Source of the DNA: Pseudogracilibacillus auburnensis
GTDB taxonomy: Bacteria; Bacillota; Bacilli; Bacillales; Amphibacillaceae
Direction of reading: 5' to 3'
DNA: 64,000 bases
NCBI RefSeq assembly: GCF_003201975.1
Contig: NZ_QJJQ01000008.1
Location: forward strand, 62,001-126,000
Part shown: positions 1 to 8,488 of the stretch, one piece after another
Layout: each line of letters opens with the position of its first letter
How positions within the stretch are numbered: position 1 is the stretch's first letter
Position numbers and translations under genes: made by a program
Notes under the pieces: model-generated
Databases searched by the model: none
What the model was told of the DNA's origin: nothing
Seen by the model: only the letters and a program-made list of their open reading frames with translations

Positions 1-374
1 ACTACTTCTTCCCCAACTAACATATTCCCTGCAACTACAAATTGGTCACCAAAGTAATGCCCTGCCCAAGGAACTGTGTCATTACCAGTATAACCGGCTG
101 TTCTACCTTCGTTATCAACAATGGCTAATTGTCTTTTTTCATATTCCGCGTCTTCCCTTTTTACTCGTTCCATTACTTGTTCAGCAGTCATTCCTTGTTC
201 TAAGTATTTTAGACCATCAATCCCAAAGTAAGGATTAAGTGCAGCTTGTGTTGCAATTGCCCCTACATTTGCTTTTACATATACCGCTAGTCCGCCTACC
301 GCAGGACGAGCTGTACTTACCGCTATTCCGAGCATCCCAGTTTTTTTACAACGGGCTGTAATTGAAAATGTCAT
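1..374 (-). CDS. DUF1028 family protein (Ntn-hydrolase-like), 3' end cut by window edge
   Basis: The first 124 codons of a protein that runs off the left edge. It begins MTFSITARC and continues with blocks typical of the DUF1028 family: a GMLGIAVST strand, an ATQAALNPYFG segment, a KREDAEYEKRQLAIVD region and a GYTGNDTVPWAGH motif. DUF1028 proteins are placed in the N-terminal nucleophile hydrolase superfamily and are often encoded beside peptide or amino acid uptake genes, but no reaction is established. There is no signal peptide, so it is probably cytoplasmic. The ATG at 374 is preceded by a GGAAGAG ribosome site. The family 5 binding protein gene lies just upstream on the same strand, so the two may be co-transcribed and act on an imported peptide-like compound. 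The family assignment is good; the role is unknown. Confidence 0.8.
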   Translation of the reverse strand, partial: MTFSITARCKKTGMLGIAVSTARPAVGGLAVYVKANVGAIATQAALNPYFGIDGLKYLEQGMTAEQVMERVKREDAEYEKRQLAIVDNEGRTAGYTGNDTVPWAGHYFGDQFVVAGNMLVGEEV

Positions 375-470
375 CGTAACTCTTCCTTTCTTTTTTAGTG
401 TAATAAGAAAAGCCAAGGTGCTTGTAAGCTATTCCTTTACAAAGGCACCTAAGCTCATCTCACATATAAA

Positions 471-2060
471 CTATTTATTATTCGTTACGTTCCAAAGAAT
501 CATCCGATCAGAATACTGGTAGTTTTCAACAGAAGTACGTGTCGCATCAACTCGATTATAGTCTCCAATTTTTGCTGCAGGCAGATAATCCCAGAACCAT
601 GCTTGTAATTCATCATAAACTGGTTTTGCATCTTCTAAAGTTGGTTGCGTTCTAAATTTCTCCATTAGCTCTGTTAATTCATCACTTTCTGTCCATCCAG
701 AAATTTGTGTGTTTAAGAAATGGTGTGATGTAGGTTCAGGTTTATACCCGATCCAAACCATATTAATATCGTACGCTGTTTCATCTGTCATATTATCGAG
801 TAATGTAGCCCAGTCATACACATCCAATTTTACCTTTACACCAATTGCTTCAAGTTCAGCTTGTAAAACAACCGCCGCATTATACATGAACTCATAGTCT
901 CTGGAAGTCATGATCGTAATTTCTTCTCCGTTATAACCTGCTTCTTCAAAAAGTTGTTTTGCTTTTTCGGGATCATTTAAATTATATTTATCTTTCCCAA
1001 TATCGCTATACCACTGCTCTTCCTGATGTGGCATCATCATATTGTGGTTTAATGTATAATACTTAGGATCTGAAAACGCTGCTGTCATCATCTCATCAAT
1101 GTTAATTAATGTCGATAATGCTTCACGAGCTTTTACATCTGCGAAGGGACCAACCTTTTTGTTCGTAAACATAATTAACGTTCCAGCCCCTGGAATAATT
1201 TGGTTTTCAACATTCGGGTCATTCTCTAACTGATCTGCATTGTCGTACGGAATTTCGTGAGCAATATCATACTCTCCTGATACGATACCTGCGACTCTAG
1301 TCGATGAATCTGTTACAATTTCAAAATAAATATCATCAACTAACGCTTCTTTCTTACCATACAACCCATCTGCCTCATCTTCTAACCCTGTGTAGTCAGA
1401 AAACTTTGTAAGATGAATATGTTGGTCTTGTTTCCATTCTTCTAATGTAAAAGGTCCTGTTCCAATTAAATCTTCTTCTTTCACTGAAGTCTCATCTGCA
1501 TTTTCGATTGATTCCTTAGGCATAATTGCTGCAAATGAAGATGAACCTTGTGAAATGGAGTTTAATGCAGTTGATAATGGCTGATCCATTTTTAAAACAA
1601 CTGTATAATCATCCTCTGCTTCAAAAGTAGAATTTTCAAATTGACCACGACCGCCTGGGCCATCTTTCCATCTGTTCATGGAAGCAACAACGTCTTCTGC
1701 TTTCATTTCTTCACCGTTATGGAAAAGTACCCCTTCCCTTAAGTGGAAAGTGATCGTTTTGCCATCTTCACTTTGTTCATAAGATTCTGCAAGCATTGGC
1801 TTAATATTGTACTCCGAATCAGTAGTTAATAATGTTTCAAATACATGTCCCATTACTTCCGCTGTAATAATTGCTGCACTAACATGTGGATCAAGACTAG
1901 GTGGTTGAGCTGAATATGCTACTCGTAATTCACCACCAGTAACCGTCTCTCCTTCATTTTCCTTTCCTTCTTCTTGTTTAGTCGTATCCGAAGAACAAGC
2001 AACAAGGGCCATGATGACTAAAGATAAAAGTAAAATTCTAGCTGTTTTTGAAAAACTCAT
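471..2060 (-). CDS. ABC transporter substrate-binding lipoprotein, family 5 (peptide/nickel type)
   Basis: Extracytoplasmic solute receptor of the SBP_bac_5 family, which binds oligopeptides, dipeptides or related ligands for a Dpp/Opp-type importer. I start it at ATG 2060 because a GGGGGGA ribosome site sits just before it; the frame stays open to 2099 but lacks a good site there. From that start the protein has a signal peptide with lipobox ALVAC (Cys22), an acidic linker, then the mature domain beginning GELRVAYSAQPPSLDPH. It carries the family signature around FHLREGVLFHNGEEMKAEDV. Length (529 residues) is normal. The other transporter subunits are not adjacent on the right; the next gene on the left is a DUF1028 protein. 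The ligand cannot be told from sequence. Confidence 0.88.
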   Translation of the reverse strand: MSFSKTARILLLSLVIMALVACSSDTTKQEEGKENEGETVTGGELRVAYSAQPPSLDPHVSAAIITAEVMGHVFETLLTTDSEYNIKPMLAESYEQSEDGKTITFHLREGVLFHNGEEMKAEDVVASMNRWKDGPGGRGQFENSTFEAEDDYTVVLKMDQPLSTALNSISQGSSSFAAIMPKESIENADETSVKEEDLIGTGPFTLEEWKQDQHIHLTKFSDYTGLEDEADGLYGKKEALVDDIYFEIVTDSSTRVAGIVSGEYDIAHEIPYDNADQLENDPNVENQIIPGAGTLIMFTNKKVGPFADVKAREALSTLINIDEMMTAAFSDPKYYTLNHNMMMPHQEEQWYSDIGKDKYNLNDPEKAKQLFEEAGYNGEEITIMTSRDYEFMYNAAVVLQAELEAIGVKVKLDVYDWATLLDNMTDETAYDINMVWIGYKPEPTSHHFLNTQISGWTESDELTELMEKFRTQPTLEDAKPVYDELQAWFWDYLPAAKIGDYNRVDATRTSVENYQYSDRMILWNVTNNK

Positions 2061-2543
2061 TCCAATATCCCCCCAAGTTTTTTTGTAAAGTGGCTCCATC
2101 TTCTCGCGTTACATTCTCTCATTCATTTTAATGATTTATTCTAAAACGAATATTCAGAAAAATCAATTACAAAAATGGAAAATCCTTTTTATGGTTATAT
2201 CACCTTACATTTAAGTTATTTTTTTCCATTTGATTGCACAAATTTAGTTGTGCACCAGTAATTCACACAACAAATAGCAATCATTCACATTTCAATTTCT
2301 TTCCATCACCAACCATTCAAACTATTTTTAAAAATATATAAGGACTATATCACCCATACAAATCCCGACAATTTTTATCAAAATTTGCATATATGCTTGC
2401 CATTATACTATGTATAAAAATTAAGTCAATACTATTAACCGTTATAATTAATTTAATGCTTTATAAACCTTTATTCCTACTCTTAAAATGATAGATTAGT
2501 CACTGTAACTATATGGGCAGTACTCCCTTCATGAAGAAGCGAG
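2061..2543. other. AT-rich intergenic stretch, no gene seen
   Basis: About 480 bases upstream of the binding-protein gene. It is very AT-rich and broken by stops on both strands. It presumably holds the promoter for the binding-protein gene, but I could not pick a convincing -35/-10 pair. It ends where the exact 40-bp array begins. Confidence 0.5.
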
Positions 2544-3112
2544 AATGCGGAGTGCAAACGAGTAATGCGAGACTCAATACGAGAATGCGGAGTTCGAACG
2601 AATAATGCAGGACTCAAAACGGGAATGCGCAGTGCAAACAAATAATGCGAGACTCAAAACGGGAATGCGCAGTGCAAACAAATAATGCGAGATTCAATAC
2701 GAGAATGCGCAGTGCAAACGAATAATGCGAGATTCAATACGAGAATGCGCAGTGCAAACAAATAATGCAGGACTCAAAACGGGAATGCGCAGTTCGAACA
2801 AATAATGCGAGACTCAAAACGGGAATGCGCAGTGCAAACAAATAATGCGAGATTCAATACGAGAATGCGGAGTTCGAACGAATAATGCAGGACTCAAAAC
2901 GGGAATGCGCAGTTCGAACGAATAATGCGAGATTCAAAACGGGAATGCGCAGTTCGAACGAATAATGCAGGACTCAAAACGGGAATGCGCAGGGCAAATG
3001 AATAATGCGTGACTAAAAACGGGAATGCGCAGGGCAAACGAATAATGTGTGACTCAATACGAGAATGCACAGGGCAAACGAATAATGCGTGACTCAATAC
3101 GAGAATGCGGAG
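2544..3112. repeat. Tandem array, exact 40-bp period (array 1)
   Basis: Fourteen complete 40-bp units plus a partial one. The unit begins AATGCG at 2544, 2584, 2624 and so on every 40 bases to 3104, with no insertion or deletion. Each unit is two related 20-bp halves, roughly AATGCGCAGTTCGAACGAAT and AATGCGAGACTCAAAACGGG. Units differ by a few substitutions, for example TGCGCA or TGCGGA, and GTGCAAAC or TTCGAACG. A minus-strand frame across the array is a product of the repeat and not a gene. The second array at 18137-18787 has the same period and architecture. Confidence 0.95.
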
Positions 3113-3318
3113 CTCACGAATGGAGTGCTGAGTAGTGCGTTAGGAAAGACATAACTAATTTCGGACACATTATCAAGTATATTCAAATATAATTTCCTAG
3201 AGAGCAAAAAACAATTGGCTATCGTGTATATCACTATAGCCAATTCCTTTAACAAGTGTTTGGATATTGGAAAATTGAATGCATCCGTCTAATTTATCAT
3301 TTTTTCATTTATGCTTGC

Positions 3319-3993
3319 TCAATCCGTTCGTTCTCCATGAATAAGTAGTCGTTGATAATTATGGCGGTAAGGGTGACATGTAAGTAACGTGGCTAAATCT
3401 TTATCTTGTTCGATTTCTAGTGAATCAGTCTCATCGGGATAAATCACTTTTTGATCATATACTTCATATGTAAGAGTTCCATCTAATGTATGAATATAAA
3501 AGATATCTCCTGAATATAGTTCATCGACGTTGCGAAACATCGCTTTTGTTCCCATCCCGCGATGTCCGGCTAAAACGGTATAAGTACTACTCCCACCAAT
3601 TGGTAAGGAAGACCCTTCAACTTGTCCAATTCCTTTACTTAAAATTTCATCTGTTGCCCCTAAAAAGATTGGAATTACGAGTTTTAATTTTGGAATTTCA
3701 ATTGCCGCAAACATATCTTCATATAGTCCGAGACATTCCTGGAATTGTTGTAACTTTTCCTCATTATCCCCGAACGGATCGCGAAAACCTTCACTGTCAT
3801 AAAAAATATGTTCATTGCATTCTTGCGCCTTTGCCATTAATTGATCAAGTTCATCATCTGACATTTCTATATTATGAAAGTCTTCTACTTGTCCCTTTTG
3901 TAAATAACTATTCACCCATTGTGCAATATGCGGATAAAGTATAACGATTATTCCAAGAGAAAATATGACAATGATGGTTGATCTTTTTCTCAT
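3319..3993 (-). CDS. Class C-like sortase
   Basis: Membrane-anchored cysteine transpeptidase that joins LPxTG-type surface proteins to pilin subunits or to the cell wall. There is one N-terminal membrane segment (residues ~6-23), then the sortase barrel. The catalytic His lies in VLAGHRGMG, the catalytic Cys in TLLTCHPY, and the catalytic Arg is probably in NYQRLLIHGER. The TLLTCHPY context and the long N-terminal stretch point to class C. The C-terminal membrane helix common in class C is absent, since the protein stops shortly after the catalytic Arg. The stop-start junction with the downstream sortase fragment suggests two sortases were once coupled in tandem. No LPxTG substrate gene is visible in the window, so its target is unknown. 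Confidence 0.85.
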   Translation of the reverse strand: MRKRSTIIVIFSLGIIVILYPHIAQWVNSYLQKGQVEDFHNIEMSDDELDQLMAKAQECNEHIFYDSEGFRDPFGDNEEKLQQFQECLGLYEDMFAAIEIPKLKLVIPIFLGATDEILSKGIGQVEGSSLPIGGSSTYTVLAGHRGMGTKAMFRNVDELYSGDIFYIHTLDGTLTYEVYDQKVIYPDETDSLEIEQDKDLATLLTCHPYRHNYQRLLIHGERTD

Positions 3994-4265
3994 TGTCCTT
4001 CCCCTCGCTTTTTCATACGGCGATAGATGAAAAAGATGATGAGTAATAGCGCTAAAATAGAACCGACAAGATAGTAAAGAGTGTAATCATTTGACCTTAC
4101 TTCCTCGGCCTGTTCTGGCACATATGGAACTCTATGCCCAGTGACTAACATTCGGTGAGAATTGATCATATATGGATCACATGTTAAAAGAGTCATTTTG
4201 TTTTGATCCTCTTCCATTGTTAACCATTCTGTTTCACTTGGCAAGACAATATCAATCGTATCTAC
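3990..4265 (-). pseudogene. Sortase C, C-terminal fragment truncated by an IS
   Basis: Only the last part of a second sortase remains. It has the TLLTCDPY catalytic-Cys motif, NSHRMLVTGHRVPY with the probable catalytic Arg, and then a C-terminal membrane helix followed by RRMKKRGEGQ, a typical class C tail. Homology can be followed upstream to about 4265 (VDTIDIVLP). Beyond that the sequence becomes the end of an IS3-type element. The N-terminal half with the catalytic His is not found on the far side of the IS either, so DNA was lost as well as interrupted. A TTG at 4244 could start a short product, but it would be inactive. It lies directly before the intact sortase on the same strand. Confidence 0.8.
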
Positions 4266-4268
4266 TTC

Positions 4269-5425
4269 TATAGGTAGACGGAATAAATAAATAAAATCTG
4301 ATTACTTATAGGGGAGCGTTTTTATGTCTAATAAAAGAAGTCGTTCTTTAAAAGAGAAAGTTGAAATATTGAATGCTTATGAATCCGAAAATCATTCCTT
4401 AAGTGAATTATGCGTTCTTTATTATGTGTATCCTAGTTCAATTATCGATTGGAGATATAAGTATGAAAAGCATGGAATAAAGGGGGGGCTAAAGGAATCT
4501 AAAACCTGGAAAAATACTCTAAAGAATTAAAATTAGCTGCCATAAGAGATTATGAATCTGGTAATTATTCTTTAAGAGAAGTGATTAGAATACATGATAT
4601 TTCTGATACTAGGGTTTTGAGAGACTGGATTAAGAAGTATAATGGCCATAGAGAGATTACAGGTACGGCGAAAAGACTGAGTCAATCTATGGCTAAAGGA
4701 AGATCCACTACGTGGAAGGAAAAAATTGATATTGTTTATTATTGCTTATCTGTGGACAAGGATTATCAGGGAACAGCTGTTAAATATAAGGTATCTTACC
4801 AACAAGTATATCAATGGGTTAGAAAGTATGAAGTTGGTGGTATAGATGCATTAAAAGACAGACGCGGAAGAAATAAAACAGTGGAAAACACACTAAATAG
4901 AGAATTTTCAGCAGAAAATCCAAATCAGAAATGGGTAACGGATGTTACTGAATTTAAATATGGTAATTCAAAGAAAGTGTATTTAAGTGCTATTTTGGAC
5001 CTATATGATAACACCATTGTCAGCTATGTAGTTGGTCATTCAGATAATAATCAACTTGTATTTGAAACATTCGATAATGCCATCAATACATTAGCAGCAA
5101 CAAAGCCGTTGATCCATAGTGATCGTGGATAACTTCTTATCAATTTAAACGGAAAATTGATGAAGCAAAGATGACACAAAGTATGTCAAGGGTCGGAAAG
5201 TGTATTGATAATGGACCAATGGAGGCATTTTGGGGAATGATAAAATGCGAGAAGTATTATTTGAATAAATAGGATACTTTTGAAGAACTCGTAAAGGCAA
5301 TAGATGAATACATGTATTTTTTCAATTACGAACGATTACAAGAAAGATTAAACGGCCTTAGCCCCATCGAATTTAGAGCTAAAGCCGCTTAAGCACATTT
5401 TTATTATTCCACTGTCTACTTGACA
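4269..5425 (+). mobile_element. Decayed IS3-family element (IS150-like)
   Basis: A transposase remnant is flanked by imperfect inverted ends. The left end near 4269 contains GTAGACGGAATAA and the right end near 5425, read in reverse complement, contains GTAGACAGTGGAATAA. The coding part has two helix-turn-helix segments of the orfA type followed directly by the DDE core of orfB. No clear target-site duplication is visible, and the adjoining sortase gene has lost its N-terminal half, so a deletion probably took place at the right end. Confidence 0.75.
4324..5392 (+). pseudogene. IS3-family transposase, multiply disrupted
   Basis: The reading frame begins MSNKRSRSLKEKVEIL with a helix-turn-helix. 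It shifts frame at a run of seven G near 4485 and carries on with a second helix-turn-helix segment (4581 onward). It then jumps straight from the end of orfA (RRGRNKTVE) into the orfB catalytic domain (NQKWVTDVTEF), so the start of orfB is deleted. The catalytic residues still recognisable are Asp in WVTDVTEF, Asp in IHSDRG and Glu in PMEAFWGMIK. A small deletion after HSDRG breaks the frame at about 5130, and a TAG interrupts it again near 5270 before the usual ending with SPIEFRAKAA. It cannot make an active enzyme. Confidence 0.85.
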
Positions 5426-5595
5426 GGGAGCAGATCATGAAACAAGTGGTGTTTTTTCAAAATAGACTTACGAAGACAATTTTAATATTCAAAGCATTAT
5501 AACTAATTATAATTTAGTAAATACTAGCTTAGATAATTAATTGTCTTCTAATCCAATTTTGATACCATGTACGAATTGATTTATTCGGTAAAGTG

Positions 5596-6216
5596 TTAAT
5601 CTTCCTCAAGAATCCTTTTCAATTTATTATATTGCCTTTCCACATTGTACAAATCTCCAAACTCATCATAAAGCTGCATTAACATGAAATAGGAGTAATC
5701 CATATATGGGTACATTCTTTGTAGATGCAAGGCTTGCAATATTGCTTCTGTATAATTTTCTTGTTCGATTAAATAATCAATAATATCTTTGGACTTAGCT
5801 ATATAAAGGACTCTTAATCTTTCTTGTTCATTTTCCTTCCATACATACGTTTCTTCCGCTAAATAATCCCCAGTATACAATTTCATTATTTCTTTACAAT
5901 CGAAATATGTCTCTTTTGAAAGATTTTCTAATTGACCAAGACCACTTCCCCAGACCTCTACGTCATATTTTACATCATTACATTGTAATTCATAGCCATG
6001 GACAGTGCTTATAATATCAATATTTACACTAATTGCTTCTAATGTTTTTCTAATGTGGTAAATGGTACTGTATAAATTATCATATGCGTTATCAACCTTT
6101 AAATCAGACCATAATAATTCAATTAAAACATCTTTCCTAACAAATTCCTTATCATTTTGCACCAAGTAAACAAATAATTCCCTAGCTTTTGCTGTTCTCC
6201 ATTTTACATTTTTCAT
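5596..6216 (-). CDS. SARP/BTAD-type transcriptional activator domain (3' half of a frameshifted response regulator)
   Basis: This frame encodes a winged-helix DNA-binding segment (KWRTAKARELFVYL, then HIRKTLEA) followed by a bacterial transcriptional activator (BTAD) helical repeat domain with TPR-like helices. Related Bacillaceae proteins have a receiver domain, then the winged helix, then BTAD, in a single chain of about 350-380 residues. Here the receiver is encoded by the preceding frame, which overlaps this one by four bases. One extra A in the seven-A run at 6227-6233 (minus strand) would join them into a 351-residue protein. So this is probably the downstream half of a broken gene and not a gene of its own, unless slippage on the A run restores it. 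Its targets are unknown. Confidence 0.6.
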   Translation of the reverse strand: MKNVKWRTAKARELFVYLVQNDKEFVRKDVLIELLWSDLKVDNAYDNLYSTIYHIRKTLEAISVNIDIISTVHGYELQCNDVKYDVEVWGSGLGQLENLSKETYFDCKEIMKLYTGDYLAEETYVWKENEQERLRVLYIAKSKDIIDYLIEQENYTEAILQALHLQRMYPYMDYSYFMLMQLYDEFGDLYNVERQYNKLKRILEED

Positions 6217-6650
6217 TTCTTTCCCATTTTTTTGAAATGAAAGTATTTAAAGGTGCAAACAACATATTCATCCGTTTTGATTTCTTCGTTATTTTGATCT
6301 ATAATACGATCCATTAATTGTTGGATTCGTGCTTTTTTAAATGGTTTTACAATATAATCTGTCACACCAATTTCAAATGCTTTCAAAGCATATTGTTTAT
6401 AGGCGGTAACAAATACTATTTTACACTCTGGTAAAATTGACTTAATCTTCTTCGCTATCTCTATACCAGATACCCCGGGCATGCTTATATCAAGAAATAC
6501 AAGTTCTGGGCTTTTCCGTTCAAATTCTTCCAAAACCACATGACCATCTGTATATTTACCTACAATTTCCACACCATTTACATCTTTTAGCAAATGTTCC
6601 AAATACTCAATCGATAATTTTTCATCGTCTTCGATAATCGTTCTAAGCAA
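6213..6650 (-). CDS. Response regulator receiver domain (5' half of a frameshifted regulator)
   Basis: A CheY-like receiver with the acidic pair in IIEDDEKLS, the phosphoacceptor Asp in VFLDISMPG, the Thr in FVTAYK and the Lys in IVKPF. It starts at a TTG (6650). After the receiver the chain continues CTFKYFHFKK, the beginning of the winged-helix domain of SARP-type regulators, then goes out of frame in a run of seven A and stops after MGKK. The next frame takes up the homology exactly. No sensor kinase gene is next to it. A degenerate DegU-like receiver gene lies just upstream on the same strand. It may still make a free receiver, but the DNA-binding output would be lost. Confidence 0.6.
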   Translation of the reverse strand: MLRTIIEDDEKLSIEYLEHLLKDVNGVEIVGKYTDGHVVLEEFERKSPELVFLDISMPGVSGIEIAKKIKSILPECKIVFVTAYKQYALKAFEIGVTDYIVKPFKKARIQQLMDRIIDQNNEEIKTDEYVVCTFKYFHFKKMGKK

Positions 6651-6710
6651 GGTAATCAGTCCTATTCATTGGTGAATTTTATTAAATAGATTACTGTTTT
6701 ATTCATTTAC

Positions 6711-7154
6711 TTAAACCTTTAAGAGTTCATCTACTAGGAAATGACTTAATTTCGGATGAATATAGTACAATCCAACATGGATCATTTTGACCGCCTCTAT
6801 AAAACTATCTCCACTCATATCTCTTAACAAATATCCGTGTACTCCGATTTTTAAGGCTTTCATCACAAAACTATCGTGAGTGTTTTCAGATAAAATTGCT
6901 AGTTTCGTATGCGGATAATCCTTCAAGATTTCATTTTCAATATCGATTTTATTACGATCAAAGATTGCTTTATCCACAATTAGAACATTAGGTTCATGTG
7001 TTTGAAGCATTTCACTAATATTCTTGTTCCCATTTCCAGTCGCTTTAACATGGATCAAGCGATCAGAATTTAATATTAACTTTATTCCTTCACGAAATAT
7101 ATTTGAGCTATCCATAACAACAACATTAATTTTATTGTTTTCCACAGACACCAC
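6711..7154 (-). CDS. Orphan DegU/NarL-like receiver domain without output domain
   Basis: 147 residues matching the N-terminal half of DegU-type response regulators: FREGIKLIL, VLIVDKAIF with the probable phosphoacceptor Asp, and KIGVHGYLLRDMSGDSFIEAVK. It ends at HPKLSHFLVDELLKV, where DegU-type proteins enter the linker to their LuxR-type helix-turn-helix. That output domain is absent. The acidic pocket is reduced, since the usual DD pair is DS (VVMDSSN), so phosphorylation may be altered. Several GTG codons (7154, 7151, 7145) follow a GGAAGGA ribosome site, and the exact start is uncertain. It could act by dimerising with another regulator, or be a relic. No partner kinase is adjacent. Confidence 0.7.
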   Translation of the reverse strand: MVSVENNKINVVVMDSSNIFREGIKLILNSDRLIHVKATGNGNKNISEMLQTHEPNVLIVDKAIFDRNKIDIENEILKDYPHTKLAILSENTHDSFVMKALKIGVHGYLLRDMSGDSFIEAVKMIHVGLYYIHPKLSHFLVDELLKV

Positions 7155-7657
7155 ATCCTTCCATTGCCAGTAAAGGTATTTTATTCCTCCTCTTTTCGCC
7201 CATAAAACAATAACACATCCACATATACAAAATAATAAACAAATAATGGCTAATAACTGAACAAATTGTGAATACTATATAAACAAGGGTTGATTTGCAG
7301 TAAAATTTTCTATAAGTAACGTTTGAATATTTTCTATCTCCATAAAAAACTTAACTTTCTTGATAAAACAATGGTAAAACTTGTTTGGTAAATTCCAATG
7401 TTATACATGGGTGACTTAAAAGATATTGTCAAATTACTTATTCTGTTTTAATCATTGATCAATCGGGTGGCACTATGTAAACACAATATAAAAAAGGCGC
7501 TTTTCCATTTCTTTTCTATCAAAAGTAATTAATCAAATCCTTTTGCAATTAAATAACACGTATCGTGCGATTAGTTTGCAATAAAAAATATTGCACGTAT
7601 TGTACCAAACCCATTTTCGAATCACTTTCGGTGTTAAAATAACTATAGGTGAAGGTG
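7155..7657. other. Divergent intergenic region between orphan receiver and XRE regulator
   Basis: About 500 AT-rich bases with no coding sequence that I can support. It must contain promoters for the minus-strand receiver genes and for the plus-strand XRE gene. The only structured part seen is near the XRE gene: an inverted repeat at 7577-7595 flanked by two direct ACGTAT copies (7558 and 7595). Confidence 0.5.
7577..7595. promoter_or_regulatory. Inverted repeat upstream of XRE gene, candidate operator
   Basis: A perfect 7-bp inverted repeat, TGCAATA and TATTGCA, is separated by AAAAA about 60 bases before the XRE regulator start. ACGTAT occurs as direct copies on both sides. XRE regulators commonly bind such repeats in their own promoters, so autoregulation is plausible. 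It is unproven. Confidence 0.4.
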
Positions 7658-8029
7658 ATGGTACTATTCGGAAATCGTTTACGATATTTAAGAAAACGAT
7701 CAAATTTAACGCAAGAACGTTTGGGGAAAGTATTAAATGTTAGTACTAGTACGATTGGAATGTATGAAAGGGGTTCCCGTGAACCAGGATATAAATTGCT
7801 TGTTGAAATAGCTAACTATTTTAACGTGTCTATTGATTATTTGCTTGGTAATAGTGATAGTCCTATCATCAAGGAGAAGCAGGAACCGTATCCTACTCTT
7901 TCGAAACACGATGAACAAATCTTACACTTACAGCAGGAATTTCCTGAACTTTTTCAAGGGATTAGAAATGCTAAAAGATCTGAGTTAGTTAAAATGACAC
8001 AGATTATGAAGATTCTCCAAGAAAACTAA
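7658..8029 (+). CDS. XRE-family helix-turn-helix transcriptional regulator
   Basis: A Cro/CI-type DNA-binding protein. The N-terminal 60 residues form the HTH_3 fold: LRYLRKRSNLTQERLGKVL, then STSTIGMYERGSREPGYKLL, then YFNVSIDYLLGNSD. A C-terminal tail of about 60 residues with charged helices probably mediates dimerisation. I chose ATG 7658 because AGGTGA lies five bases ahead; GTG 7649 is in frame and also possible. It resembles small phage-like or SinR-like repressors of Bacillus chromosomes, but no phage or toxin genes are near it. A strong terminator follows at 8182, so it appears to be a single-gene transcript. Targets are unknown. Confidence 0.82.
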   Translation: MVLFGNRLRYLRKRSNLTQERLGKVLNVSTSTIGMYERGSREPGYKLLVEIANYFNVSIDYLLGNSDSPIIKEKQEPYPTLSKHDEQILHLQQEFPELFQGIRNAKRSELVKMTQIMKILQEN

Positions 8030-8181
8030 CAATTGCTGTAAGCTGAATGATTTAATTTGCCACTATTTTAAAGTGGCATCTTTAAAATGTCAATACATAC
8101 TTATACTTACTAAATATGGGATCTTAATGACTAGCGTATATTTTCAAAATTGTTTTCCGTTTAAATTAATGACAAATAAGT

Positions 8182-8225
8182 AAGGGGCATGTAGAGTAAT
8201 TAAACCTTCTACATGCCCCTTTTTT
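8182..8225 (+). terminator. Rho-independent terminator after XRE gene
   Basis: A perfect 14-bp stem, AAGGGGCATGTAGA (8182-8195) with TCTACATGCCCCTT (8208-8221), is followed by a T run. It lies about 150 bases after the XRE stop and just before the convergent ytzI-like gene. Confidence 0.9.
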
Positions 8226-8243
8226 GCGGGTAGATATCTTTCT

Positions 8244-8414
8244 TCATAGATTTCCTTTTACAGCTTTATTGTTGTTTGTTGACTCTTCTTTATTTTCCTC
8301 CACTAATGGATCAACCGTATGCTTATACCCATATCCTTTACTAATTGTTAGTAACGATAAAAGTAAAATTCCTACTGTCAATAAAATACCAATGATCAAT
8401 GCGGACATTGCCAC
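8244..8414 (-). CDS. ytzI: YtzI-like small membrane protein
   Basis: A short minus-strand gene of 56 codons. One membrane helix (LIIGILLTVGILLLSLLTI) is followed by a SKGYGYKHTVDPL motif and an acidic, Asn-rich tail. The helix plus SKGYxYKHTVDP block matches my recollection of YtzI proteins of Bacillus, which are small proteins of unknown role. Start choice: GTG 8414 has AGGTG seven bases ahead; ATG 8408 is two codons inside and also possible. It converges on the XRE gene and lies upstream (in position) of murB. It is too short for most gene finders, but the family motif and clean membrane helix make it credible. Confidence 0.7.
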   Translation of the reverse strand: MAMSALIIGILLTVGILLLSLLTISKGYGYKHTVDPLVEENKEESTNNNKAVKGNL

Positions 8415-8488
8415 TTTTATACACCTAACCTTTTTAAAATATTATTAGTATCGTACTTCACCTATACGCCTATGTCTATAGAGTACAC

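Noticed and set aside
2894-3097. Open minus-strand frame with repeated LFVCPVHSR-like segments
   Set aside because: It is the translation of the 40-bp array; the repeated peptide follows from the DNA period and there is no ribosome site.
2544-3112. CRISPR array
   Set aside because: There are no unique spacers; the full 40-bp unit repeats back to back and no cas genes are near. The same holds for 18137-18787.
4485-4500. Programmed frameshift in the IS3-type transposase at the G7 run
   Set aside because: The element has further deletions and an in-frame stop, so a simple disabling mutation is more likely than programmed frameshifting.
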